Source: Buchnera aphidicola (Rhopalosiphum padi)
GTDB taxonomy: Bacteria; Pseudomonadota; Gammaproteobacteria; Enterobacterales; Enterobacteriaceae
Direction: 5' to 3'
NCBI RefSeq assembly: GCF_005080845.1
Contig: NZ_CP034858.1
Span: forward strand, 558,001-622,000
Length of the DNA: 64,000 nucleotides
Notes under the pieces: generated by a model
Database searches by the model: none
Seen by the model: the letters and a program-made list of their open reading frames with translations, nothing else
What the model was told of the DNA's origin: nothing
Position numbers and translations under genes: made by a program
Shown: in pieces, positions 53,156-62,034 of the stretch
Layout of the letters: each line of letters opens with the position of its first letter
How positions within the stretch are numbered: the first letter of the stretch is position 1

Positions 53156-54811
53156 TTATTTATTCGTAAAAAAATTATAAAAATCAATAAGTCCTTGTGT
53201 TGATGAATCATAAAATTTACTATTCTTTGTTTTTTCATTAATGTTTTTATAAATACTTTTAGCTGCTTTTTTTCCTATTTCAACACCCCATTGATCAAAA
53301 CTAAAAATATTTAATATATGACCTTGAACAAAAATTTTATGTTCGTATAATGCAATTAATATTCCCAAATTATAAGGTGTTATTTTTCGTAGTAAAATAG
53401 AATTAGTCGGTTTATTTCCTTCACATATCTTAAAGGGTAAAATTTTATTCAACTTATCTTCGTCTTTTTTAAAAAGAACGGATTCTTTTAAAAAAGAGTT
53501 TTTAGATTTTCCAAAAGCAAGTACTTGAGTTTGAGCTAAAAAATTAGATATTAATTTAAGATGGTGATTATCTAGATCATTATGAGAAATAATAGGTATG
53601 ATAAAATCACTTGGAATTAATTTAGTACCTTGATGAATGAGCTGAAAAAATGCATGTTGACCGTTGGTACCTGGTTCACCCCAGATAATAGGTCCAGTTT
53701 GATAACATACTTTATTTCCATTTTTATCAATTGATTTACCATTAGATTCCATATTAGATTGTTGAAAATATGCAGAAAAACGATGCATATATTGATCATA
53801 TGGAAATATAGCTTCTGTTTCAGAATTAAAAAAGTTAGTGTACCAAATGCTAATAAGAGCTAATAATATAGGGACATTTTTATCGTATTCAGTATTATAA
53901 AAATGATTATCCATAACATGAGCTCCTTGTAAAAATTTTTCAAAATTATTAAATCCAATAGATAAAATAATAGATAGTCCAGCAGAAGACCATAATGAAA
54001 AACGACCACCCACCCAATCCCAAAATAGAAAAATATTTTTAATATTAATTCCAAAATTTAAAGCATTTTTTATATTAGCTGACAATGCAAAGAAATGTTT
54101 ATCTAGAGTATCCTTCTTTTTTGAATGCTTTAAAAACCAAAATTTTGCGCTATTAGCATTAGTTATCGTTTCATCTGTAGTAAATGTTTTTGAAGCTATT
54201 AAAAAAAGTGTTGTTTCAGGATTTATTTTTTTTAAAACTTCAGAAAGATGAGTGCCATCTATGTTAGAAACATAATGTATATTTAAATGATTTTTATATG
54301 GACGCAATGCTTCTGTAACCATATAAGGTCCTAAATCCGATCCACCAATACCTATATTAACAATATCAGAAATAGATTTTCCAGTATAACCTTTCCAAGT
54401 TCCATTAATAACTAATTCTGAAAAATTTTTCATTTTTTTAAGTACGTTATTAACTTCTAACATAATATCAGAACCATTTAATAAAATTGGAAAATTACTT
54501 CTATTACGTAAAGCAATATGCAATACAGATCGATTTTCTGTTTGATTGATTTTAGATCCAGAAAACATTAACTTAATAGCGGACTTAACGTTCATCTCTT
54601 TTGCTAAATTCAATAAAAGTGTTAAAGTTTTTTCAGTAATTCGATTTTTTGAAAAATCAATTAATATTTCATTTTTAAATAAAATTGAAAATTTTTTAAA
54701 TCTATTTAAATCAGATAAAAAAAGATCTTTCAAATGAATATTTTTTATTTCTTCAAAATGACTCTTTAAATCTTTCCAAGATTTAGTTTCAATAAGATTG
54801 ATATTTTTCAT
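53156..54811 (-). CDS. pgi: Glucose-6-phosphate isomerase
   Basis: Interconverts glucose-6-phosphate and fructose-6-phosphate. From the ATG at 54809-54811 ([21 protein letters not shown], aligning with E. coli MKNINPTQ) it is 551 residues (E. coli 549); the ATG 36 bases upstream is not supported. [54 protein letters not shown] with the catalytic Glu and His, and [10 protein letters not shown] are present. Confidence 0.96.
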   Translation of the reverse strand: MKNINLIETKSWKDLKSHFEEIKNIHLKDLFLSDLNRFKKFSILFKNEILIDFSKNRITEKTLTLLLNLAKEMNVKSAIKLMFSGSKINQTENRSVLHIALRNRSNFPILLNGSDIMLEVNNVLKKMKNFSELVINGTWKGYTGKSISDIVNIGIGGSDLGPYMVTEALRPYKNHLNIHYVSNIDGTHLSEVLKKINPETTLFLIASKTFTTDETITNANSAKFWFLKHSKKKDTLDKHFFALSANIKNALNFGINIKNIFLFWDWVGGRFSLWSSAGLSIILSIGFNNFEKFLQGAHVMDNHFYNTEYDKNVPILLALISIWYTNFFNSETEAIFPYDQYMHRFSAYFQQSNMESNGKSIDKNGNKVCYQTGPIIWGEPGTNGQHAFFQLIHQGTKLIPSDFIIPIISHNDLDNHHLKLISNFLAQTQVLAFGKSKNSFLKESVLFKKDEDKLNKILPFKICEGNKPTNSILLRKITPYNLGILIALYEHKIFVQGHILNIFSFDQWGVEIGKKAAKSIYKNINEKTKNSKFYDSSTQGLIDFYNFFTNK

Positions 54812-54964
54812 CTCATATTGCCTGTTTTTAATTTTTATATATATCAAAATATGTATTTTTTATTAATTTTTTATTATACTATATTCATTAAATTTTGACT
54901 AAAAAAATGCAATTAAAAATTTTTGTTTTTTATAGCAAACAAAGAAGATGTATTTATAAAAATT

Positions 54965-55509
54965 ATGACAATTAATAGTAAAAATCTTATTTGGATCGAT
55001 TTAGAAATGACTGGATTAAACTCTGAAATACATCGAATTATTGAAATTGCTACAGTAGTTACAGATATAAAATTAAATATAATTTCAGAAGGTCCAGTTA
55101 TTGCTATTAATCAAAAAGAAAAACATATAGTTCTCATGGATGAATGGAATACTAAAATACACAAAAAGAATGGATTAATAAAACGAGTTCAAAGAAGTAT
55201 ATATAATGAATCACAAGCTGAATATGAAACTATATTTTTTTTAAAAAAGTGGGTTCCTATTAAATCATCACCGATCTGTGGTAATAGTGTCTATCAAGAC
55301 AGAAAATTTTTAGCTCGATATATGCCAAATTTAGAAAATTATTTTCATTATCGATGTATAGATGTTAGTACCATTAAAGAATTAGTAAATCGTTGGCATC
55401 CTTCTGTATCTAAAAAAATAAAAAAAAAAAAAATCATACAGCATTGGAAGACATTCATGAATCTATAATAGAATTAAGTTTTTATAAAAAAAAATTTTTT
55501 GATATTTAA
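54965..55509 (+). CDS. orn: Oligoribonuclease, frameshifted at A14
   Basis: Degrades nanoRNA/dinucleotides; essential in E. coli. The ATG at 54965 starts [21 protein letters not shown], the DEDD DxE motif; [20 protein letters not shown] and [10 protein letters not shown] follow. A run of fourteen adenines (55420-55433) shifts the frame; the next frame completes the enzyme with [22 protein letters not shown], which holds the last catalytic Asp. Fifteen adenines would give 181 residues, exactly E. coli Orn. Without correction the catalytic Asp is lost, so slippage is probably needed for function. Confidence 0.9.
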
Positions 55510-55662
55510 AAAAATACCAAACAATATTTAGTTATTCTAATTAAAAAATTATTTAATAAGATATTAAATAAAAATAATATTTTTTTAAAAGAAAGCTTGA
55601 TAAATATATCTTATGTATATAATATAAATACAATGAACATAAAATTATAATTATAAAATTTT

Positions 55663-55738
55663 GCGGGAATAGCTCAGTCGGTAGAGCACAACCTTGCCAA
55701 GGTTGGGGTCGCGAGTTCGAATCTCGTTTCCCGCTCCA
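55663..55738 (+). tRNA. tRNA-Gly (GCC)
   Basis: 76-base tRNA GCGGGAATAGCTCAGTCGGTAGAGCA with anticodon GCC in CTTGCCAAG and 3' end TCCCGC-T-CCA, so unlike the other tRNAs here CCA is encoded. It matches E. coli glyV/glyX/glyY, which lie beside orn in E. coli too. Confidence 0.98.
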
Positions 55739-55794
55739 TTTATATTTTTGTATATTATCAATCTAAAAATTAATATTATAGACAAGGAAAATTT

Positions 55795-56696
55795 ATGATT
55801 TTTTGTTCTTTTTATAAATGGATAATGTTTTCTATTTTATTAATTACCTTTCAAGCACAATCTGCAGATAAATTAAATAAAATTAATTTTAAAAAAGACA
55901 ATTCACATAAAAGTAATTATTTTTTTTTAAAAATGTAAAAAAAACCCAAAAAAATAAAAATAATTTTAAAAAACTATTAAAGAAATTTATTATAGTTATT
56001 GATCCAGGACACGGAGGACAAGATCCAGGAGCAGTAAATAGTCTAGGATTACAAGAAAAAAAAATAACTTTAAAAATTGCAATAAAACTTAAAAATTTAT
56101 TAAAAAACAGTGATTTATTTTATCCAGTTTTAACACGAAATGATGATTCTTACGTTTCGTTAAAAAAAAGAAAAAATTTTGTAAAAAATAATCATGTAAG
56201 TTTTTTAATATCTATCCACGTAGATTCTTCTAAAAAAAAATATGTATCAGGTGCATCAATCTGGATTGCTGCTAATGATAGAATGCATCGTGAAATTAAT
56301 AATTTTATAAAAAATAAAAAAGAAAATATATATTTTCCTAAAAATATTCAAAATGTAATTCAAAAGAAAAAATATGATTTTTTTTTAAAAAAAACTATTC
56401 TCGATTTACAATTTAATAATTTTCAAAAAATGGAAATTAACTTGTCTAAGTACATATTTCAACAATTTAAAAAAATCGTAAAACTGGATAAAATACATCC
56501 AAACTATGCTAGTTTAGGAATACTCAGTGCTATAAATACACCATCTATGTTAATAGAAACAGGATTTATCACAAATTTTTCAGAAGAAAAAAAATTAAGG
56601 ACTAATGAATATCAAAATAAAATTGCAAACGCGATTTATATTGCTTTAAAAAATTATTTTCAAGATACATTTCTCTCTAATTTGAGAGATACGTAA
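55795..56696 (+). CDS. amiB: N-acetylmuramoyl-L-alanine amidase AmiB, short form, frameshifted at T9-A5
   Basis: Periplasmic zinc amidase that splits septal peptidoglycan. ATG at 55795 after AAGGAAA; residues 1-23 form a signal peptide (MFSILLITFQAQSA). The frame breaks at TTTTTTTTTAAAAA (55920-55933) and resumes one frame over: IVIDPGHGGQDPGA (Zn His), LQEKKITL (Zn Glu), FLISIHVDSS (Zn His), DLQFNNFQKMEI and MLIETGFITN (catalytic Glu). One extra T or A restores 300 residues. E. coli AmiB has 445; the AMIN septal targeting domain is absent. In E. coli mutL follows amiB; here it does not. Confidence 0.87.
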
Positions 56697-56788
56697 ATAA
56701 AAATTTAAAAAAAAACTTTAAAAATTATTTTAAGCATCTAAAATATTCAAGATGCTTAAAACTAAAAGATTATAAATTAAAATATAAT

Positions 56789-57007
56789 TTATATCGTATC
56801 TTTCTTAATCATTTTAAAACGTTTTTTAAATCTTTCAACTCGTCCTCCAGTATCAATAATTCTTTGTTTTCCTGTATAAAATGGATGACATTTTGCACAT
56901 ATATCTAAATTTAGATTTAGATTAACGGTTGAAAAAATTTCAATTATATTTCCACATGAACAAGTAGCTGTTATTTGAGAATAAGCTGGGTGTATTTTTT
57001 TTTTCAT
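56789..57007 (-). CDS. rpmE: 50S ribosomal protein L31 (zinc-binding type)
   Basis: L31 bridges the subunits. From the ATG at 57005-57007 ([25 protein letters not shown] upstream) it is 72 residues (E. coli 70). The four zinc cysteines are kept, CSC near residue 16-18 and CAKC near 37-40, so it is the C+ type; [22 protein letters not shown] follows. The 27-base upstream extension is not homologous. Divergent from the short ftsN; cytR, between them in E. coli, is lost. Confidence 0.95.
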   Translation of the reverse strand: MKKKIHPAYSQITATCSCGNIIEIFSTVNLNLNLDICAKCHPFYTGKQRIIDTGGRVERFKKRFKMIKKDTI

Positions 57008-57109
57008 AAAATTTTTCCTAAAATATATTAACAATATCTATTCTATTATACGATTATTAATGTACTAATAATTAATATTTTTCACTTTAAATATAATATA
57101 TAAAAAAAT

Positions 57110-57372
57110 ATGTACAACGATAAAAATAAAATTAATTCGATGTATTTTAAAAAAAAAGAAAAAATAAAAAAAAGAACATAAATTTAAATAAATATCATAT
57201 TCTCATTGTTATTATAACAATAGTTCTTTTTTTTTCTTTTTTAAATATTTTTTTTAAAAAATCAAAAAATATAGAAAAAAAAATTTGTATAGATAAAAAA
57301 ATAAGTGATGATTTATTACCTCCTAAACCTAAAGAAAAATGGAAATATATTCACAAATTAGAAAATCTGTAG
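57110..57372 (+). CDS. ftsN: Minimal cell-division protein FtsN, frameshifted at a poly(A) tract
   Basis: Not visible as one frame. ATG 57110 opens MYNDKNKINSMYFKKK, a basic cytoplasmic tail; after A-runs at 57149-57157 (A9), 57159-57164 (A6) or 57166-57173 (A8), the next frame encodes a membrane helix (YHILIVIITIVLFFSFLNIFF) and LPPKPKEKWKYIHKLENL-stop. That last segment matches E. coli FtsN L75-E90 (LPPKPEERWRYIKELE), the essential E-segment, including W83, Y85 and L89. One extra A gives about 87 residues versus 319; the repeat-rich linker and SPOR domain are missing. Located between rpmE and hslV exactly as in E. coli. No clear ribosome site. Confidence 0.75.
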
Positions 57373-57560
57373 TTTTTAAAATTTTTTTAAAAATTTACTA
57401 AACCTAAATTTATTTATACATAAAAATATTTAATCTTATTGATGATTTTACTTAAATAATTTGTATAAATTAAAGTTAAAATTCTTCTTTTTTAAATATA
57501 AACTTTATTTTTTATATAATTAAAAAAAACACTAACACATTATTTTTAAGAGGTTTTCTT

Positions 57561-58091
57561 GTGACCACAATACTGAGTGTAAGATTGAAAAACAAAGTCG
57601 TAATCGGAGGTGATGGACAAGCAACTTTAGGCAATACTATTATGAAAAGTAATGTAAAAAAAATTAGAACACTTTATCATGAAAAAGTAATTGCTGGTTT
57701 TGCAGGCGGAACTGCAGATGCTTTCACTTTATTTGAAATGTTTGAAAAAAAATTAGCTATGTATCAAGGTCAATTACAACGTGCTGCTATCGAATTAGCA
57801 AAAGATTGGAGATCTGATAGAATGCTACGTAAATTAGAAGCTTTGTTAGCAGTCGCCGATAAAGATACTTCATTAATTATTACTGGAAATGGTGATGTAA
57901 TACAACCTGAAGATGATTTGATCGCAATAGGTTCTGGTGGTTCTTATGCTCAATCAGCAGCACGTGCATTGATTGATAATACTAAACTTAGTGCCAATGA
58001 AATCGTAGAAAAATCATTGAATATTGCGGCAAATATTTGTATCTATACTAATCATAGTTTTACTATAAAAGAACTATTTTCAGAAAAATAA
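57561..58091 (+). CDS. hslV: ATP-dependent protease subunit HslV
   Basis: Threonine protease of the HslVU machine. 176 residues as in E. coli. GTG start at 57561 yields [26 protein letters not shown]; removal of Met exposes catalytic Thr1. [20 protein letters not shown] and [13 protein letters not shown] are conserved. GAGG precedes the start. Eleven bases before hslU. In E. coli the operon is heat-shock regulated; I did not find a clear sigma-32 element upstream here. Confidence 0.97.
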   Translation: MTTILSVRLKNKVVIGGDGQATLGNTIMKSNVKKIRTLYHEKVIAGFAGGTADAFTLFEMFEKKLAMYQGQLQRAAIELAKDWRSDRMLRKLEALLAVADKDTSLIITGNGDVIQPEDDLIAIGSGGSYAQSAARALIDNTKLSANEIVEKSLNIAANICIYTNHSFTIKELFSEK

Positions 58092-58102
58092 GGATTATTT
58101 AT

Positions 58103-59434
58103 ATGTCTGAAATGACCCCTCCTCAAATTGTATCTGAACTTGACAAATTTATTATTGGTCAAGAAAAAGCAAAAAAAGCTGTTTCTATTGCACTAAGAAA
58201 TCGTTGGCGTAGAATGCAATTAAACAACGAACTACGTCATGAAATTACTCCTAAAAATATCTTAATGATTGGCCCCACTGGAGTAGGAAAAACAGAAATT
58301 GCTAGAAGATTAGCTAAATTAGCTGATTCACCTTTTATAAAAGTAGAAGCGACTAAATTTACTGAAGTTGGATATGTTGGAAAAGAAGTAGATTCTATTA
58401 TTCGAGATTTAACCGACGCTGCTATTAAAATGATTCGAGTAAAAAATATTGAAAAAAACAAACTTCGAGTTGAAGAAATAGTTGAAGAAAGAATATTAGA
58501 TATTCTTGTTCCCAGGCCAAAAAACAATTGGACAGAGAACGAAAAAAATGAAAGTCTATTAAACACATTACAAGTATTTCGAAAAAAATTAAGAGAAGGC
58601 GTTCTTAATGAAAAGGAAATTGAAATTAATGTCTTAGCTACTACTATGGGCGTAGAAATAATGGCACCTCCTGGTATGGAAGAATTAACAAGTCAATTAC
58701 AGTCTCTTTTTCAGAATTTAGGGGGTCATAAAAAAAATACAAGACGACTGAAAATAAAAGATGCAATTTTATTATTAAAAGAAGAAGAAGCAGCTAAATT
58801 AATAAATCAAGAAGAAATTAAAAAAGAAGCAATTAATGCAGTAGAACAGAATGGTATAGTATTTATTGATGAAATTGATAAAATATGTAAAAGAGGTGAC
58901 TCTTCTGGTCCAGATATTTCTCGAGAAGGTGTACAAAGAGATTTACTCCCATTAATTGAAGGTTGTACCGTATCAACTAAGTATGGAATGGTTAAGACAG
59001 ACCATATCTTATTTATTGCATCAGGTGCATTCCAAACATCAACACCGTCTGATTTAATTCCAGAATTACAAGGACGTCTTCCAATTAAAGTGGAATTACA
59101 AGCACTGACAATTAATGACTTTGAAAAAATTTTAACTGAACCAACTGCGTCTATTACTGCACAATATAAAGCCCTTATGCAAACAGAAGGTGTATGCATA
59201 AATTTTACAAAAGAAGGAATTCGAAATATTGCAGAAGCTGCTTGGAAAGTGAATGAATCTATGGAAAATATTGGAGCTCGTCGTTTACATACAATTTTAG
59301 AAAAACTTATGGAAGATATTTCTTTTAATGCTAGTGATAACAATGGTAAAACTATTGAAATTAATGCGGAATATGTTGGAAAACATTTAAATCAACTAAT
59401 ATCTAATGAAGATTTGAGCCGATTTATTTTATAA
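58103..59434 (+). CDS. hslU: ATP-dependent protease ATPase subunit HslU
   Basis: AAA+ unfoldase feeding HslV. 443 residues, the E. coli length. Walker [20 protein letters not shown] (about 55-73), pore motif region [15 protein letters not shown]-domain (about 110-245), Walker [14 protein letters not shown], arginine-finger region [12 protein letters not shown], and C-terminal DLSRFIL, whose last residues insert into HslV. AAGGA precedes the start. Confidence 0.97.
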   Translation: MSEMTPPQIVSELDKFIIGQEKAKKAVSIALRNRWRRMQLNNELRHEITPKNILMIGPTGVGKTEIARRLAKLADSPFIKVEATKFTEVGYVGKEVDSIIRDLTDAAIKMIRVKNIEKNKLRVEEIVEERILDILVPRPKNNWTENEKNESLLNTLQVFRKKLREGVLNEKEIEINVLATTMGVEIMAPPGMEELTSQLQSLFQNLGGHKKNTRRLKIKDAILLLKEEEAAKLINQEEIKKEAINAVEQNGIVFIDEIDKICKRGDSSGPDISREGVQRDLLPLIEGCTVSTKYGMVKTDHILFIASGAFQTSTPSDLIPELQGRLPIKVELQALTINDFEKILTEPTASITAQYKALMQTEGVCINFTKEGIRNIAEAAWKVNESMENIGARRLHTILEKLMEDISFNASDNNGKTIEINAEYVGKHLNQLISNEDLSRFIL

Positions 59435-59472
59435 TTTTTTGAAATATTTTTATTATTTATGATAAATAATCA

Positions 59473-59499
59473 TTGAAAAAAAAAAATAAAACCTTATAT
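59473..59499 (+). promoter_or_regulatory. Sigma-32-type heat-shock promoter of ibpA with an A11 tract
   Basis: TTGAAA (59473-59478, within CATTGAAA, compare CTTGAAA) and CCTTATAT (59492-59499, compare CCCCATNT) are separated by 13 bases. The -35 end and most of the spacer form a run of 11 adenines (59476-59486). In the pea-aphid symbiont, a one-base deletion in a homopolymer in the ibpA promoter is known to abolish heat induction, so this tract is a probable mutational switch. Confidence 0.72.
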
Positions 59500-59510
59500 G
59501 AATTAAGACA

Positions 59511-59580
59511 CTCTTTTTAGTTTAAATATTAATTATTAGAACACGAAACTAAAATAAATATATATAATTATAGAAGGAGG
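59511..59580 (+). promoter_or_regulatory. ibpA 5' leader with Shine-Dalgarno-sequestering pairing
   Basis: CUCUUUUUA (59511-59519) can form nine consecutive pairs (two G-U) with UAGAAGGAG (59571-59579), covering the strong Shine-Dalgarno AAGGAGG four bases before the ATG. The same upstream segment, UUUUAGUUU (59515-59523), can instead pair nine bases with AAACUAAAA (59546-59554), giving two mutually exclusive folds. E. coli ibpA has a ROSE-type RNA thermometer; this is a different sequence in the same place. Inference only. Confidence 0.35.
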
Positions 59581-59584
59581 TTTT

Positions 59585-60064
59585 ATGTCTTACCGTTCTT
59601 TTTCTTTTTTACCAAACATTAACCAAAATAGTGTTTTTTCAAATAGATTCAATCAAATTGATAAAATTTTTAGTACATTAACAGGAGAAAAACCTTTATC
59701 AGATACACCAGTGTATGATCTATTTCAAATTGACGAACATAAGTATGAATTAACATTAAGTATTCCTGGATATGAGGAAAAAGAACTAGATATTTCTGTA
59801 CATAATAGTCAGTTGATAGTACAAGGAAAAAAACAAAACCAAAAAAATAATAACAATAAAACAAAAAAATATTTACATAAAAGTATTATATTAAACGATT
59901 TTTCTCTAAATTTTAATTTTGATCATAAAATTCAAGTAAAAAAAGCAGAACTATCTTTAGGACTATTAAAAATTGATTTTGAATGTAAAGTACCAGATGA
60001 AGAAAAACCTAAAAAAATATTTATAAATATTCCTAGTAAGGTTACAGAAATTGAGAAAAAATAA
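59585..60064 (+). CDS. ibpA: Small heat-shock protein IbpA
   Basis: ATP-independent holdase binding unfolded proteins. 159 residues (E. coli 137). N-terminal MSYRSFSFLPNINQNSVFSNRFNQID with the aromatic assembly motif, alpha-crystallin domain from YDLFQIDEHKYELTLSIPGYEEKELDISVHNSQL (about 44-77), an insertion of lysine and asparagine around 80-95, and the C-terminal anchoring IXI-like motif IFINI. Strong ribosome site. It is the sole small heat-shock gene seen here; ibpB is absent. Confidence 0.95.
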   Translation: MSYRSFSFLPNINQNSVFSNRFNQIDKIFSTLTGEKPLSDTPVYDLFQIDEHKYELTLSIPGYEEKELDISVHNSQLIVQGKKQNQKNNNNKTKKYLHKSIILNDFSLNFNFDHKIQVKKAELSLGLLKIDFECKVPDEEKPKKIFINIPSKVTEIEKK

Positions 60065-60104
60065 AACATAAAATTTTTAAAAAAAATGAATATTTTTTTA
60101 AATC

Positions 60105-60140
60105 AATCATTGTACTTATTTTAAAATAAGTACAATGATT
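60105..60140 (+). terminator. Perfect 36-bp palindrome after ibpA
   Basis: AATCATTGTACTTATTTT (60105-60122) is followed immediately by its exact reverse complement (60123-60140): 18 uninterrupted pairs with no spacer, in the 110-base gap between ibpA and fpr. It is followed by TTAAACATC, a weak U tract. The simplest reading is the ibpA terminator; the absence of a loop and exact symmetry also allow a protein-binding site. Confidence 0.6.
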
Positions 60141-60174
60141 TAAACATCAAAATAATAAAAGAGGAGATAAATTA

Positions 60175-60948
60175 ATGAATCCATGGATTAATGCTAATGT
60201 TTTAAAAGTGCATAAATGGACTGAAAATTTATTTAGTCTTATTTTAAATGCATCAATTTCGCCTTTTCAAGCTGGACAATTTACAAAATTAGCTTTAAAT
60301 GAAGAAAATGCAAATTTTCAAAAAAATATTAAACAGAACAAAATTCAAAGAGCATATTCATTTGTTAATCCTCCTAGTAATAAAAACTTAGAAATTTATA
60401 TTGTTCGAGTACTTAATGGAAAATTAAGCAATCTTTTATATAATTTAAAATCTGGAGATAATTTATTTATTAAACAAAACTCATTTGGTTTTTTTACCTT
60501 AGATGAAATACCTACTTGTAAAACACTATGGATGTTTGCTACTGGAACTGCAATAGGTCCTTATTGTTCTATATTACAAGAAGGGAAAAATATTAATAGA
60601 TTTAAAAACATTGTATTAATACATGCTGTACGATATAAAAATGAATTAACTTATCTTCCCTTAATGAATAAACTGTATAAAAATTATAATGGAAAACTAA
60701 AAATTGAAACAATAGTGAGTAGAGAAAAAATTGATGATTCTTTAAATGGACGAATCCCCTTTTTATTAAAAAATCAAATTTTAGAAAAAAAAATAGGTCT
60801 AAAAATTAATTGTAATGATTCTCATGTTATGTTATGTGGAAATCCATATATGGTAAAAGATACATATTTATTTTTAAAAGAAGATCGATTTATGCGAAAA
60901 CATTTAAGACGTAAACAAGGTCACATTACGATGGAAAATTATTGGTAG
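60175..60948 (+). CDS. fpr: Ferredoxin/flavodoxin-NADP+ reductase
   Basis: FAD enzyme reducing flavodoxin or ferredoxin with NADPH; supplies electrons to iron-sulfur and radical SAM enzymes. 257 residues (E. coli 248). FAD motif [11 protein letters not shown] (about 59-69), [22 protein letters not shown] site [14 protein letters not shown] (about 119-132), MLCGNPYMV, and the C-terminal GHITMENYW aromatic end. AGAGGAG ribosome site. Ends 4 bases from convergent epmA. Confidence 0.95.
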   Translation: MNPWINANVLKVHKWTENLFSLILNASISPFQAGQFTKLALNEENANFQKNIKQNKIQRAYSFVNPPSNKNLEIYIVRVLNGKLSNLLYNLKSGDNLFIKQNSFGFFTLDEIPTCKTLWMFATGTAIGPYCSILQEGKNINRFKNIVLIHAVRYKNELTYLPLMNKLYKNYNGKLKIETIVSREKIDDSLNGRIPFLLKNQILEKKIGLKINCNDSHVMLCGNPYMVKDTYLFLKEDRFMRKHLRRKQGHITMENYW

Positions 60949-60952
60949 TTTT

Positions 60953-61927
60953 TCAAGAACGATCAAATGAAAAAGACATCACTTGATCAATACTTTTTTT
61001 ATTTAATGCTATCATAATTAAACGATCTAATCCTATAGCTACTCCTGAACAAAACGGTAAACCATTTTTCATCGCATTTAAAAAGTGTTCATCTATTTTT
61101 TGTTTAGGAAAGTTCATATCACAACGTTTTTTGTTATCTTTTATAAAACGTTTTTTTTGTTCAAAATAATCTGTTAATTCATAAAAACCATTTCCTAGTT
61201 CAATTCCTTTAAAAAAAATTTCAAATCTTTCTGAAACACGATTATCTTCTTTGTTTACAGCAGAAAGCGAAGCTTGTTCTAAAGGAAAATGATAGACAAA
61301 TAATGGTTTTTCTTTTCCAAGAAAAGGTTGTATTTGCAATGTAAAGAGCATTTCTATTAATTTATTTAAATCATTTTCAAGATAAGTTAAATGTTCTAAT
61401 TTAAATTTTTTGCAACATTCAAATAATTCAGATAAATTAGTAGATAAAGGATCTATTTGTAAAAATTTTATAAATATTTCCTGATAAGAAATTTTATCTG
61501 ATTTATCAAAATTTAATATTTTTTGAAAAAAAAAATCTATTTCTTCAATCATTTTTTCCATAGAAAAAGAAATTTGATACCATTCAAGCATAGTAAATTC
61601 TGGATTATGATATTGACCAAATTCTTGATTTCTAAAACTATGACAAATTTGATATATAGATCCACTTCCTGCTGATAATAAACGTTTCATATGATATTCT
61701 GGACTAGTAATTAACCACAATTTAGTTTTTTTAACATCATTATTACAAGAAAAATAGTTGGTTTCAAATGGCATTAAATTTATATCTGTTACTGCTGATT
61801 GAGATAAAGTTGGAGTTTCTACTTCCATAACGTTTTTTTTTAGAAAGAATGAACGGATATTAGCAATAATTTTTGATCTCTTTATTAAATCTTTAATAGA
61901 AGCACTAGGCTTCCATTTTTTTTTCAT
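60953..61927 (-). CDS. epmA: Elongation factor P beta-lysylation protein EpmA (PoxA/GenX)
   Basis: Class II lysyl-tRNA-synthetase-like enzyme that attaches beta-lysine to EF-P. 324 residues (E. coli 325). Motif 1 region VMEVETPTLSQSAVTDINL, motif 2 SPEYHMKRLLSAGSGSIYQICHSFRNQEFGQYHNPEFTMLEWY, and motif 3 CSGVAIGLDRLIMIAL. It lacks the anticodon-binding domain, as expected. Its retention suggests EF-P modification still matters. Confidence 0.95.
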   Translation of the reverse strand: MKKKWKPSASIKDLIKRSKIIANIRSFFLKKNVMEVETPTLSQSAVTDINLMPFETNYFSCNNDVKKTKLWLITSPEYHMKRLLSAGSGSIYQICHSFRNQEFGQYHNPEFTMLEWYQISFSMEKMIEEIDFFFQKILNFDKSDKISYQEIFIKFLQIDPLSTNLSELFECCKKFKLEHLTYLENDLNKLIEMLFTLQIQPFLGKEKPLFVYHFPLEQASLSAVNKEDNRVSERFEIFFKGIELGNGFYELTDYFEQKKRFIKDNKKRCDMNFPKQKIDEHFLNAMKNGLPFCSGVAIGLDRLIMIALNKKSIDQVMSFSFDRS

Positions 61928-62034
61928 ATGTTTTCCTTTATAAAAAATAATAATCTTAATTATTAAAAAATATTATATATTTAATAAATGACTTAAACAT
62001 GATTAATTTGTAGATAAAAAAAATAAATAAAAAA

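Noticed and set aside
53617-54054. Two 60-64 codon frames on the same strand within pgi
   Set aside because: They are alternative frames inside an intact, fully conserved pgi.
57373-57560. Sigma-32 promoter for hslVU
   Set aside because: E. coli hslVU is heat-shock controlled, but I could not find a CTTGAAA-like and CCCCAT-like pair with correct spacing here.
58807-59343. 178-codon frame antisense to hslU
   Set aside because: It lies wholly inside the strongly conserved hslU gene, has no homologue or ribosome site and reflects third-codon-position bias of the sense gene.
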